In this document: piece after piece, positions 14,803-22,926 of the stretch | Layout: each line of letters starts with the position of its first letter | Numbering within the stretch: the first letter of the stretch is position 1 | IMG/VR virus record: IMGVR_UViG_3300020204_000022 | Coordinates: 72,555-102,348 of that record | Direction: 5' to 3' (one strand) | Length of the DNA: 29,794 bases | Source: a virus | Notes under the pieces: model-generated | The model's input: the letters and a program-made list of their open reading frames with translations, nothing else | What the model was told of the DNA's origin: nothing | Databases searched by the model: none | Made by a program: the position numbers and the translations under genes

Positions 14803-15063
14803 TTGGAAAACGAGCCAAAACTGGATCGAAATATTTATGAGAGTGCCCTTCAGAGAATGGAAAAAATGGGTTCTCGGGCTTTGATGCACCCACACCTGAT
14901 TCAAAGAAGGGAAATCATCAAAGCTTCCTTGTTATTGTACTACGAGTCAACGGAGGAATACGAGAAATGTAAATATGTAACCGAATTCTTTTTAAAATTA
15001 GAAAAGGATCTTCTCATTGAATCCATAGTGAAGTCAGCAGAGAAAAAAAATTTAGAATCTTAA
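14803..15063 (+). CDS. small EEYEKC-motif protein, 86 aa
   Basis: Helical, basic protein starting at TTG 14803, 11 bases after the previous gene; no in-frame ATG lies upstream, and the next one is at about codon 20. It shares the EEYEKC helix with its neighbour. HPHLIQRREIIKASLLLYYES near 28-48 precedes the motif. Function unknown; small phage proteins with this helix could be adaptor or inhibitor proteins. Confidence 0.55.
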   Translation: MENEPKLDRNIYESALQRMEKMGSRALMHPHLIQRREIIKASLLLYYESTEEYEKCKYVTEFFLKLEKDLLIESIVKSAEKKNLES

Positions 15064-15133
15064 AATTAATTTTTTCGAATTCGAAATTTTTCTTTTCAAC
15101 TTAAGTATATAGCAAAACCCGTTCGGGACAAAA

Positions 15134-15141
15134 TATAAACA
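15134..15141 (+). promoter_or_regulatory. TATAAACA promoter-like element
   Basis: TATAAACAAC is identical to the element at 12950 and ends 4 bases before ATG 15146. A second box, AGTATATAG, lies at 15104-15112 and leaves a more usual distance to the start. One or both may drive the metallophosphoesterase gene. Confidence 0.35.
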
Positions 15142-15145
15142 ACCC

Positions 15146-16681
15146 ATGAGTTCATTTTCACTGAGAGATCTAGTTTTAAAGTATGAAGAAGAAATCCGAC
15201 AGTTACACCAGAACGGTCTAAGTAAAACTGATATTGCAAAAAAAATTGTAGAGGACAAACACATAACTTTAGGCTCTGCCCAATTGGATTCATTTCGTAG
15301 AGCAATTTCTTCTCGTTTAGCAGAGCCAGATTCGGAATCAGAAGTTGCAGAACACATACAGGAAAAATTTAAACACGAAGAGGTAGAGGATGAAGATTTA
15401 GAAAAAATGATTCAGGAAGAAGAATCTGCAGCTAGATCAGCATTTAAAAAGTACAAACATAGCACCGATTATTATTACGACGAATCCAAAGATTTATACA
15501 TCGTCTATATCAAAAATAAGGCATACAAATTTACTGGCACAATTATTCGTGACATGAAAAGCAGGTATTCTGCTTTAACCGGATCATCTGAATCTATAAA
15601 CGAGATTTGTAGAAATTTTGAAATTCCTCGAAACATCTTTGTTGCTTTGAAGACAATTTTGGGATGGACCCACGATTCTGAGCCTTTTACCGACGAGGAG
15701 ATGTTCATGAGAGGAGAGGAGGAAATGGTGGCAGATGCCTTGCAAAAAAGAAAATTTTCTTTCTTCCAGAAATATACGAGAGAAGAGGAAAAAATGATCA
15801 AAGAGGCGGCAAGCAATTGGTGGGCATTTAGGGGTTTAATCATCAATCCTTTAGTTGAAAAACTTTCCCAGGTTTTTGCCAAATATGAAGTACCCAAATT
15901 GAAATTACCTGAAGGAGATCCCCATTCATTAGTGATCTCCCCCTTCGATCTTCATTATGGAAAATATTCATGGTCTGGGGAAGTTAGGGAGGCATACAGT
16001 AGACAAACTGCTAAAGACCTTTTGATGGCAAAGACCGCAGAAATTTTGGCCGACGTTATCCATTACAATGTGGAAAAAATTGTAGTTCCTGTTGGATCTG
16101 ATTTTTTCCATGTCGATACTCTTGGTGGTACAACCACCAAAGGTACCCCACAAGATTGCGATGGAACCTTCATTCAAATTATGGTTGAAGGACAACAGCT
16201 CATGGTTGAATTCATTGACACTCTAAGACAGATAGCTCCTGTTGAAATTCTTTTAACCGCAGGAAATCACGATTTCAAACTTTCTCACGTTCTTTTACAA
16301 TATCTAGGTGCATATTATCGGAATTGCACTGATGTCAATGTTATCCGTTGTCACAAGTTCAGACAGTATTTTGAGTATGGTGAGAATCTGCTGGGCTTCA
16401 CACACGGAGATGGTACAAAGCTCCAAGAACTTCCCTATCTTATGGCTAACGAAGCACAAGAGGCTTGGGCCAGAACCAAACACAGGAGTTTTTTCACCGG
16501 ACACCTCCATCACGAAATGGTGAAAGATTATAAGGGGGTTAAAGTATTTCAAATGCCAAGTCTTTCGGGATCGGATAGGTGGCACCACAACCACGGATAT
16601 GAAGGATCTACCCGAGCATTACATGGTTATCTAATTCATCCTTCTAAGGGTTTGAAGGTTACCCTTATGGCCAATGTATAA
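15146..16681 (+). CDS. large calcineurin-like metallophosphoesterase with N-terminal HTH-like region
   Basis: 511 residues. Residues 1-60 look like a resolvase-type helix-turn-helix (LHQNGLSKTDIAKKIVED). An acidic linker follows near 70-95. The carboxy half, from about 255, is a calcineurin-fold phosphoesterase with all metal motifs in order: SPFDLHYG, GSDFFH, GNHDFK, THGDG and GHLHHE. The fold hydrolyses phosphodiesters or monoesters; family members in phages include SbcD/Mre11-like nucleases, and a DNA-binding amino end would fit a nuclease. No SbcC-like ATPase is visible. It is followed at once by an ATG. Confidence in the fold is high, in the substrate low. Confidence 0.8.
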   Translation: MSSFSLRDLVLKYEEEIRQLHQNGLSKTDIAKKIVEDKHITLGSAQLDSFRRAISSRLAEPDSESEVAEHIQEKFKHEEVEDEDLEKMIQEEESAARSAFKKYKHSTDYYYDESKDLYIVYIKNKAYKFTGTIIRDMKSRYSALTGSSESINEICRNFEIPRNIFVALKTILGWTHDSEPFTDEEMFMRGEEEMVADALQKRKFSFFQKYTREEEKMIKEAASNWWAFRGLIINPLVEKLSQVFAKYEVPKLKLPEGDPHSLVISPFDLHYGKYSWSGEVREAYSRQTAKDLLMAKTAEILADVIHYNVEKIVVPVGSDFFHVDTLGGTTTKGTPQDCDGTFIQIMVEGQQLMVEFIDTLRQIAPVEILLTAGNHDFKLSHVLLQYLGAYYRNCTDVNVIRCHKFRQYFEYGENLLGFTHGDGTKLQELPYLMANEAQEAWARTKHRSFFTGHLHHEMVKDYKGVKVFQMPSLSGSDRWHHNHGYEGSTRALHGYLIHPSKGLKVTLMANV

Positions 16682-17098
16682 ATGAAATTCAATAATATGT
16701 CAGAATACGGTTCTTTTCAAATCGATCTTATAACATCAGAAAAAGCAGAAAAAGAAAAACTAGAATTTCTTCAATCGGAAATTTTGAAATTAAATTTCGA
16801 AAAAAATTTATTGGAAAAAATTTCGGACAGCATCGAGATAGGGAAAACTGGGTTTTGGGAAATTTTCTTGGAGGAGGATGGAATTGAAATCCTAGATGAT
16901 GAAGATTTCTCGAATTTGATCTTTACCCTAGAATCTATCTTTGGTGGATTTGACCAGGGATCAAATTATTCATATACAGTAGATCTTCCATATTCTTCCA
17001 AAGTTTGGAAGAAAGAATCTGACGGGTGGGATTTAATTTTTGAAGAGGAAAATCCATACGAAGAAGAAGAAGGTTTCAATCACTGGGACGATGAATGA
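16682..17098 (+). CDS. acidic hypothetical protein, 138 aa
   Basis: ATG 16682 directly follows the TAA of the metallophosphoesterase gene, implying cotranslation. The protein is strongly acidic, with a predicted coiled helix near 18-50 and an Asp/Glu-rich C-terminus. It could be a partner of the upstream enzyme or a DNA mimic by charge. No family is recognised. Confidence 0.6.
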   Translation: MKFNNMSEYGSFQIDLITSEKAEKEKLEFLQSEILKLNFEKNLLEKISDSIEIGKTGFWEIFLEEDGIEILDDEDFSNLIFTLESIFGGFDQGSNYSYTVDLPYSSKVWKKESDGWDLIFEEENPYEEEEGFNHWDDE

Positions 17099-17867
17099 TC
17101 CTTTACGTTCTTATGGAGGTCCCGGATATTTTAGAGCCATTTCCAAAAGCAACAAGGAAGAAAATTTATCAAGGATTAAAGAATCTTCGAATTCTGGAGA
17201 ATCATTCGGAACAAATCCTAGCCGATTCCCCACCAAAGCCTTCGTTATTAATTTAGATAGAAGATTGGATCGCTGGGATGAATTCAAATCCAGAAATTTA
17301 GATTTATTCGATAATTTTAATGTTACTAGGTTTTCGGCTGTTGAGAAAGAAGACAGACAGTCTGCAATTTTCGAATCCCATTTTTCGTGTTTAAAACAGG
17401 GACTATCCAAAGAAGAATGTGTTATTATAATGGAAGACGACTCTTATTTGGTTCCTGGAGCTTTGTCGAAGTTGAAATCCGCATTTGACGATTTGCCATC
17501 TGATTGGGATTGTCTGATTGGCAATCATTATTTTTTTGGTGAAATTCAAGTTTTAACACATAACCTTGCCAAACCTTTATCGTATGCATCAACGATCAAC
17601 TTTGTGGTTTACAGAAACACAATTATTTCAAAAATTGCAGAAAATCTTGAATTTGCAAATGAATTTCCGGACTTCGACCACTTTATCACGTCAGAAAAAG
17701 TTCCAATCCAAAATTACACCATTTGGCCTATGATTTCTAGAGAATTTCTATCTTTTTCGGATCACAAACAAAAGGTTAGGAATATGGAAATTAGAGTTGC
17801 CGAAAATTCAAATTTGTTTCAATTCATCGATTCTGATTCTTATTATCCATCTATTCCAAACTGGTGA
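17091..17867 (+). CDS. GT25-family glycosyltransferase
   Basis: 258 residues from ATG 17091, overlapping the previous stop by 8 bases; an earlier in-frame ATG at 17040 lies well inside the upstream gene. AFVINLDRRLDRWDEF near 48-63 and VIIMEDDSYLVPGAL near 112-126 are the hallmarks of the LPS-biosynthesis GT25 family, with the EDD metal-binding motif. An SHFSCLKQGLSKEE helix lies between them as usual. A disordered Ser/Asn-rich lead of about 45 residues precedes the domain. It probably adds a hexose to a glycan; the acceptor is unknown. Confidence 0.8.
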   Translation: MNDPLRSYGGPGYFRAISKSNKEENLSRIKESSNSGESFGTNPSRFPTKAFVINLDRRLDRWDEFKSRNLDLFDNFNVTRFSAVEKEDRQSAIFESHFSCLKQGLSKEECVIIMEDDSYLVPGALSKLKSAFDDLPSDWDCLIGNHYFFGEIQVLTHNLAKPLSYASTINFVVYRNTIISKIAENLEFANEFPDFDHFITSEKVPIQNYTIWPMISREFLSFSDHKQKVRNMEIRVAENSNLFQFIDSDSYYPSIPNW

Positions 17868-17871
17868 GGGT

Positions 17872-17879
17872 GATATATA
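17872..17879 (+). promoter_or_regulatory. GATATATA promoter-like element before endolysin
   Basis: TGATATATAC ends 17 bases before ATG 17897. The same GATATATA precedes ATG 3128, 12335 and 23420. Candidate late promoter. Confidence 0.4.
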
Positions 17880-17896
17880 CTTAAAAACATTAAATT

Positions 17897-18793
17897 ATGA
17901 GTGGATATTCAAACGAACTTTCCGGAGTAGATAATTTTCAAAAGTGGTTGGTGAAACAAAGAAAAGATTCATTTGGGATTGGTGATGAACAGTCAGTAAA
18001 AAATTTCGGGTCATCATCTGAGATATCTAGAGCTTTGGATGCAAAATCTATTTCTCCCGTTTCCGGCCAAATTGATTTGAGTTCTTCTCCCGTTGATAAA
18101 AAGAAAGCAATGGAATCTATCATGGCTTCTCTAAAAAAAGTCGGGATAACAAATCCCTATGTTCAGGCCGGGGTTCTTGGTGTTTGCCATAAAGAAGGGG
18201 GATTCAATATACAAGGGGGGGAAATGTCCTATAAAAATACACCAGCAACTAGAATTCGGGAAGTTTTCGGCAAACGTGTGAGTGGACTATCGAACTCAGA
18301 AATAGATACACTGAAAAAAAACGACGTGGCATTTTGGGATCGGGTTTATGGGGTAGACGACCCAACTGGAATGGGGAAAAAACTCGGTAACACCTCCCCG
18401 GGCGATGGTTTGAAGTATAGAGGGAGAGGTTACAATGGGATAACATTTAAAACTGGCTATCAAAAATACACCGATATGCTTAGAAAAATGAATCCCCCTA
18501 CGAACGTAGATTTGGTTGCAAACCCGGATATTTTAGAAAAAGATTTACAAGTAGCAGCTGATGTTGCCGCTTTGTATTTTTTGGAGGGTTTGAACAATCC
18601 CATAATCAAACGTAAATATAGAAACAAAGACCACAACGATTTTAAAGACCTTAAAACAGCAACAGAAGCTGTTTCGAATGCAAATGCAGGGCCAGGGAAC
18701 AATGTTTACGCTGGTATAATAGGTGATGGGACGAGAAAGGCAATTGCTTTCGCCCAAAATTTAGATTTGGGAAATTTATCACAAACTGCGTAA
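17897..18793 (+). CDS. GH19-like lysozyme/endolysin with N-terminal DNFxKW module
   Basis: 298 residues without a signal peptide. Residues 8-27 carry the DNFxKW module (VDNFQKWLVKQRKDSFG). A Ser-rich linker runs to about 65, then a GH19/chitinase-like lysozyme domain follows: VCHKEGGF with likely catalytic E100, EMSY with E109, RIREVFGKR near 119-127, and GDGLKYRGRGYNGITFKTGYQKY near 165-190, the signature around the sugar-binding cleft. It should cleave peptidoglycan glycan strands. It could be the lysis enzyme or a virion lysozyme; the shared module with the protein at 23834 favours structural docking in both. Small membrane proteins follow, as in lysis cassettes. Confidence 0.85.
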   Translation: MSGYSNELSGVDNFQKWLVKQRKDSFGIGDEQSVKNFGSSSEISRALDAKSISPVSGQIDLSSSPVDKKKAMESIMASLKKVGITNPYVQAGVLGVCHKEGGFNIQGGEMSYKNTPATRIREVFGKRVSGLSNSEIDTLKKNDVAFWDRVYGVDDPTGMGKKLGNTSPGDGLKYRGRGYNGITFKTGYQKYTDMLRKMNPPTNVDLVANPDILEKDLQVAADVAALYFLEGLNNPIIKRKYRNKDHNDFKDLKTATEAVSNANAGPGNNVYAGIIGDGTRKAIAFAQNLDLGNLSQTA

Positions 18794-18832
18794 ATTTCCC
18801 CCATTTTATTTTTATTTGTGGAAATCTTTTCG

Positions 18833-18840
18833 TAATTTTG
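18833..18840 (+). promoter_or_regulatory. TAnnTTTG-type promoter box
   Basis: TAATTTTG fits the Bacteroidota -7 consensus TAnnTTTG and lies 18 bases before ATG 18859. A TTTG at 18815-18818 could be the -33 element, but the spacing (14 bases) is shorter than usual. Confidence 0.35.
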
Positions 18841-18858
18841 GATATTAAACTTATCCAA

Positions 18859-19296
18859 ATGAAAAACATAGCACCATCCAATTTTCACGTATGGCGAAGG
18901 AGAATCCAAAAAATCTACATTTGGATTGTCAGAAAATTCGACATAGACTATTCTAACAGGTCAGAACTACTACCCCACGAGGGGGATTGTGTAGTTTTAT
19001 GCAAAAAACTCGTTAAAATGAGAGACTCGGTCATTTTAATGACCCCCCTCACAGACAAGAGGTACATTAAAAATCAAAGACTTCAGATTTATGTGATCAT
19101 GCAAAACCAGCACGTTCAAATTATAAATAACGTCCATTCTTACTCAGTTTCCCTAAACCAACGGAGTTGGAAAAGACTAATTGATTTTTACAATCTTGAA
19201 ATGGAAGAACGTCGGTTAGGATTCGAATTGGAAATAACCTCCAACATCAAGCACTCGCTTAAAACAATTTTGAATGAACTCGAACAAAAATCCTAG
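18859..19296 (+). CDS. hypothetical protein, 145 aa
   Basis: Basic protein starting at ATG 18859; the TTG at 18838 overlaps the promoter-like box. WRRRIQKIYIWIVRKF near 13-28 is an amphipathic or weakly membrane-active helix. The rest alternates strands and charged helices. Its last 23 bases overlap a membrane-protein gene. It lies directly downstream of the endolysin, so a lysis role is possible, but I do not recognise it. Confidence 0.6.
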   Translation: MKNIAPSNFHVWRRRIQKIYIWIVRKFDIDYSNRSELLPHEGDCVVLCKKLVKMRDSVILMTPLTDKRYIKNQRLQIYVIMQNQHVQIINNVHSYSVSLNQRSWKRLIDFYNLEMEERRLGFELEITSNIKHSLKTILNELEQKS

Positions 19297-19603
19297 AAAT
19301 TACGGGTTTCAAATTGCCTTTTGGGCCGGCTTGCTTGTGACTCTGTTTACCTGTATCCTAATCCTAGGATTGGTTTTTCAAATTTTCGATCCTCTTCAAA
19401 AATTAATTTATTTACAAATCAAGTCGATAAAAACTGAGCTTTCCTCTCCAAAAGACGAAGTACAACCAAGGGAAATTGCAGAGGATTCACCCCGAAAAGA
19501 CACAATCGTTGTAATAGAAAAAATTTCGCAGGCGTGTAACAGAAACCATTGTGACCCAGATTCTTTGCCCCCTTTATCTTCCCCTTCCGCAGATTCAAAT
19601 TAA
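19274..19603 (+). CDS. single-span membrane protein, 109 aa
   Basis: One strong membrane helix at about 13-37, then an acidic, Pro- and Ser-rich tail of 70 residues containing two cysteines. The layout (short N-terminus, one span, long outer segment) resembles inner-membrane spanins or holin-like proteins, but the coiled coil expected of a spanin is not clear. It overlaps the preceding gene by 23 bases and sits 500 bases after the endolysin. Possible lysis function is from context only. Confidence 0.55.
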   Translation: MNSNKNPRNYGFQIAFWAGLLVTLFTCILILGLVFQIFDPLQKLIYLQIKSIKTELSSPKDEVQPREIAEDSPRKDTIVVIEKISQACNRNHCDPDSLPPLSSPSADSN

Positions 19604-19610
19604 ATTAAAT

Positions 19611-19727
19611 ATGTCAACCAGAAATTTAAATCCAATCTTTTCCTTTATCTCCAATCTAATTTTATTTGTCATTTTGGTTTTTTTCCTTTATGGGATGTAC
19701 ATTTTAATTAAAGATATTCTTTTATAA
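19611..19727 (+). CDS. small single-span membrane protein, 38 aa
   Basis: ATG 19611 follows the previous stop by 7 bases. Residues 9-33 form one hydrophobic helix (IFSFISNLILFVILVFFLYG and on), with a basic amino end. It is the right size for a small holin, antiholin or membrane regulator. The neighbouring membrane protein and endolysin support a lysis cassette. Function is inferred from size and position. Confidence 0.5.
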   Translation: MSTRNLNPIFSFISNLILFVILVFFLYGMYILIKDILL

Positions 19728-19738
19728 AATTAAGAAAA

Positions 19739-20350
19739 ATGGAAAAAATTAAATTTTTTCGGGTCGAGGACAATCGTCCTTCTGTAGATAGAGTCAAAGA
19801 CTTTGGAAAATCCCTTCTATTTTGGAAAGGTAGAAAAAAAGGGATGATTCATACTCGTGATTTGAAGTGGGACGATATTCGTTTTATATTCTTTCCCAAA
19901 AACTTTGCCGAAAAATATGGTTATTTGGGATCCATCCCTGATTACAAATACTATGACCAAGCTATGGTTCCATTGGTTTTGGCTATGGATTATGAGGCAA
20001 AACCATGGTGGTGCCCACGTTGGTTTCTTAGATTCCTTCAAGTATTTGGTAATGATAGTTCTATTGTAAGGGTTCGTAACCGAAAGTTACATAATCTACA
20101 TAATAGATTAACTAAAGGAATTACATTCTATGATTATAAGACAAAGTGGGAGTGGTATGATTTAAGAATTTCAGTTGCGGGGCCAGAATACATTCAAGAT
20201 TTGGCGGATGCTATTGAAGATCATTATTACAAAGTTGGTAAAAGAAAAGATACTATTAAACAAATTAAGACATTCGAGCCTGAGTTTGATAAAACATATA
20301 TGAATACAAAGGATCTTGATGATTATTTAGAAACCTTATACGCTAAATAA
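19739..20350 (+). CDS. hypothetical protein, 203 aa
   Basis: Soluble protein rich in Trp, Tyr, Lys and Asp, with a central WWCPRWFLRFLQVFG stretch near 87-101 and many aromatic pairs. No catalytic motif is recognised. It starts 11 bases after the small membrane protein and 23 bases before the phosphatase gene, so it may belong with either. Confidence 0.65.
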   Translation: MEKIKFFRVEDNRPSVDRVKDFGKSLLFWKGRKKGMIHTRDLKWDDIRFIFFPKNFAEKYGYLGSIPDYKYYDQAMVPLVLAMDYEAKPWWCPRWFLRFLQVFGNDSSIVRVRNRKLHNLHNRLTKGITFYDYKTKWEWYDLRISVAGPEYIQDLADAIEDHYYKVGKRKDTIKQIKTFEPEFDKTYMNTKDLDDYLETLYAK

Positions 20351-20373
20351 GAAATTATTTTGTATATTTAAGT

Positions 20374-21093
20374 ATGAAAACAATATTCATTGGAGATATC
20401 CATGGCCGTTCAATTTGGAAGGACATTGTAGCAAAAGAAAACGCTGATAGGGTTATCTTTATTGGAGATTACTTTGATTCTTTCGATATACCTGGCATAG
20501 ACCAAATTCATAATTTCAAAGAAATAATTGAATGCAAAAAAACAAGCGGTAAAGAAGTTATCCTATTAGTAGGTAATCACGACTTTCATTATATGAATGT
20601 TGGTGAAACCTATTCAGGTTTTCAACCCACTCTTAAATTTGATATTGAAATGGTGTTGAAAGAAAATATGGAACATCTTCAAATGGCATATTCCTTTGAT
20701 AAGTTCCTATGTACACACGCCGGTGTATCTTCAGTATTTATGGATAGGTGGTTTAGAAATATGTGGAATTGTGATAATTTGGTTGAGAAATTAAATGAAA
20801 CATTTATATACAGCCCATCTATTTTTAAATTTACAGGATGGGACCCCTATGGTGATGATGTAAACCAATCACCAATTTGGATTCGTCCACGATCTTTGTT
20901 ATGGTCAAATAAAAAAAGAGGAAAAGATTCTATCAAAGGTAGATTTATTCAAATTGTAGGCCACACTGGGGTCAGCTCTATTGATATCAAAGCAACAGAT
21001 AAATCAATGGGGGGTAAATACTATATGATTGATGCTTTACCTTCAAAAGAATATTTAATATATGATGGTGAACTTAAAGTTGGAAAATTATGA
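20374..21093 (+). CDS. PPP-type calcineurin-like phosphatase
   Basis: 239 residues. It shows the serine/threonine phosphatase (PPP) metal series: GDIHGR at 7-12, GDYFDSFD near 31-38, GNHDFH near 67-72, THAGV near 114-118 and VGHTGV near 198-203. Lambda-phage protein phosphatase has the same pattern. It may dephosphorylate proteins or polynucleotide ends. Its stop overlaps the next start by 3 bases, and two genes on lies a cyclic-phosphate processing domain, which favours nucleic-acid end repair. TGTATATTTA just upstream resembles the TATATTTG boxes at 21837 and 25441. Confidence 0.85.
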   Translation: MKTIFIGDIHGRSIWKDIVAKENADRVIFIGDYFDSFDIPGIDQIHNFKEIIECKKTSGKEVILLVGNHDFHYMNVGETYSGFQPTLKFDIEMVLKENMEHLQMAYSFDKFLCTHAGVSSVFMDRWFRNMWNCDNLVEKLNETFIYSPSIFKFTGWDPYGDDVNQSPIWIRPRSLLWSNKKRGKDSIKGRFIQIVGHTGVSSIDIKATDKSMGGKYYMIDALPSKEYLIYDGELKVGKL

Positions 21094-21368
21094 TGAACGC
21101 AACAACAAAAGAACAAGAAGCAATTAGGGAATGTTATAGGAAACTATATAAGGCATCCACCCCATCAGCTGATTTTGATGAATTAATTAATAAAGCACCC
21201 ATAGATGAAAATGGGCAAAAGGTAATTGATTTTATGGCATATGAAATTTGTGAAAACGAATTTTCTCAAATTGTAGATGAAGTTATTAAAAAATATAAAA
21301 TTAAAACCCGCAGAGTAACACCATTTAAAAACTCTATCTACCTTGGTTGTAGTCCTAAATTTAAGTAA
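21090..21368 (+). CDS. hypothetical protein, 92 aa
   Basis: Starts with two methionines at 21090, overlapping the phosphatase stop. Helical, charged, of unknown family. It lies between the phosphatase and the cREC-domain gene, within 8 bases of the latter, so the three likely form one unit. Confidence 0.6.
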   Translation: MMNATTKEQEAIRECYRKLYKASTPSADFDELINKAPIDENGQKVIDFMAYEICENEFSQIVDEVIKKYKIKTRRVTPFKNSIYLGCSPKFK

Positions 21369-21376
21369 TAGAGAAA

Positions 21377-21826
21377 ATGAAAAAACAAATTTATCTAGAT
21401 GACGTTAGAACCCCCAAAGAAGATATTTGGGTGGTGGTTAGAAATTATGGTGAGTTCGTGGAAACGGTAACGAATATAGGATTGAAGAACATAGATGTAA
21501 TTTCCTTGGATCATGATTTAGGTGATACAGCTATGACAGAGTATTTCACCAACGTCAGTCCTAACTACAAACTAGATTACTCAAACATTCTTGAAAAGAC
21601 TGGAATGGATTGCGCTAAGTGGCTGGTCAATCATTATCTTGACAATTATATTACTCAAGAGAGTAGGTCAGAAAAAAAATCATCTGGTATTGTTTTTCCA
21701 CAAGTGTATACTCATTCGGCAAATCCGATCGGATCTGCCAACATTATGGGATATATCAATAATTTTTGGAAGAATGAGGGCCAACCTCAATCTTGTGTTC
21801 GTGTGAATATTCCACACTTTGTTTGA
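21377..21826 (+). CDS. cyclic-phosphate processing receiver (cREC) domain protein
   Basis: 149 residues with the layout of the cREC family: YLDDVRTP at 6-13, an ISLDHDLGD motif near 43-50, MDCAKWLVNHYLD near 77-89, and THSANPIGSANIMGYINNFW near 112-131. The acidic pair after the first strand and the DHD motif mirror response-regulator receivers, while the HSANP block is special to this family. The family was predicted by others to handle 2',3'-cyclic phosphate ends in RNA repair. With a phosphatase two genes upstream, a phage answer to host RNA-cutting defences is plausible but unproven. Confidence 0.75.
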   Translation: MKKQIYLDDVRTPKEDIWVVVRNYGEFVETVTNIGLKNIDVISLDHDLGDTAMTEYFTNVSPNYKLDYSNILEKTGMDCAKWLVNHYLDNYITQESRSEKKSSGIVFPQVYTHSANPIGSANIMGYINNFWKNEGQPQSCVRVNIPHFV

Positions 21827-21836
21827 TATTTTGTTG

Positions 21837-21844
21837 TATATTTG
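21837..21844 (+). promoter_or_regulatory. TATATTTG promoter-like box
   Basis: TATATTTG fits the TAnnTTTG -7 consensus of Bacteroidota. It lies after the cREC gene in a 164-base gap. A 17-codon frame (21857-21910) follows and the next real gene starts at 21991; a second AT element, TTATATAATTC, is at 21938-21948. Confidence 0.4.
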
Positions 21845-21990
21845 TAAAAAAATAATATGAAAAAATTCACAATTTTGGGGAAAAATTCGTTCAAAATTCG
21901 AAATAAATAGGAACAGTGAAACATGTTCTGGCCCAGATTATATAATTCAAATATAAAGAAAATGATAAATAAAGTTTTCAATTTATAAAA

Positions 21991-22842
21991 ATGAAAAAAG
22001 CATTTGTTTCATTCTATGTTGGGTATGAATATGAAAGAATGACTAATCTTCTCAAAGAAAGTATTGAAACTTTTTCTGATAAACCCTTGATTGTTTTCAC
22101 CCCTAAAGATTTTGACTTAGAATTCCTCCCTGAGAATTGGAAACCTGGTTATATTTATATTTATAAAATTTTATCTTGTTTAAAATTATTGGAAGAGTTT
22201 GATGAAGTGGTTTGGCTAGATTCTGATTGTTTAGTTACCCACAACATTGAAAAAATTCGGGATTACAAAATTGATAAATTTCCTTTATTGCCTAGGGCTA
22301 GGTTTTATAATTTTGTAAATTGGCCAATGCCTTTTTTTGAATGTAGAAGCCCCCATTTCATGGGTGCTGCAAAACAAAAGGTTGAATGTTTTGACCTAGA
22401 TTTCCCCGATGTTTATCTTCAGGCCTGTTGTATGTTTATAAATAAAGATTGTGAACCTTTTTTAAGGGAAGTATTATCTTTTTTCGAAGATTTCGACGGG
22501 GAAAGTTTCTTTTTTGGTGATGAATCTATTATCAATTCTCTTTTTTGGAAATATAAAAATTCAAAAAACCTAGGTGATGTTTTTTTGTGTTCTCATTATT
22601 TTAGTTCTTACATATTCGATTCATTTATTACACTCCAGAAAGCTGAAGATTTTCCAAAATTGTTTGATCCTTCTTACGATGGTATATTTCCAATTGGTAC
22701 ACACCCTAACATTGAACTTAATACACATAACCGTTTAAAATTAATTCATAATAATTTTGAAAATATTTTGTTTTTTCATGGTACTAAAAGTTATGATAAG
22801 CATGAAAATTATCTTGATTCTTTAAAAATTTATAGAAAATAA
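21991..22842 (+). CDS. glycosyltransferase with DSD motif
   Basis: 283 residues. FDEVVWLDSDCLVTHNI near 70-86 contains the DxD metal/nucleotide-sugar motif of GT-A, GT8-like enzymes; ACCMFINKDCEPF near 148-160 and a late ILFFHGTKSYDKH near 258-270 complete the pattern. It resembles the protein at 10050, suggesting duplication of one type within the genome. It stands apart from the main sugar block, after its own promoter-like elements. Substrate unknown. Confidence 0.75.
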   Translation: MKKAFVSFYVGYEYERMTNLLKESIETFSDKPLIVFTPKDFDLEFLPENWKPGYIYIYKILSCLKLLEEFDEVVWLDSDCLVTHNIEKIRDYKIDKFPLLPRARFYNFVNWPMPFFECRSPHFMGAAKQKVECFDLDFPDVYLQACCMFINKDCEPFLREVLSFFEDFDGESFFFGDESIINSLFWKYKNSKNLGDVFLCSHYFSSYIFDSFITLQKAEDFPKLFDPSYDGIFPIGTHPNIELNTHNRLKLIHNNFENILFFHGTKSYDKHENYLDSLKIYRK

Positions 22843-22863
22843 ATTGATGCCTTGGAAATTGGT

Positions 22864-22909
22864 AAATTTCTCATCGATATTGATGGCAAACTTTCCGTAG
22901 GAGAAATTT
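22864..22909. repeat. 9-bp inverted repeat in intergenic gap
   Basis: AAATTTCTC at 22864-22872 pairs perfectly with GAGAAATTT at 22901-22909 around a 28-base loop. No T-run follows, so it is not a standard terminator. A weak regulatory hairpin or chance are both possible. Confidence 0.4.
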
Positions 22910-22926
22910 CTTAATTAAAAAATCTA

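Noticed and set aside
15505-16594. Minus-strand open frames opposite the metallophosphoesterase gene
   Set aside because: They lie inside a gene with all metal motifs in order and have no motifs of their own.
21857-21910. 17-codon frame MKKFTILGKN as a gene
   Set aside because: Too short, no motif, and followed by 80 noncoding bases; it may be a remnant but nothing supports it.
22864-22909. Inverted repeat as a terminator
   Set aside because: 28-base loop and no T-run.
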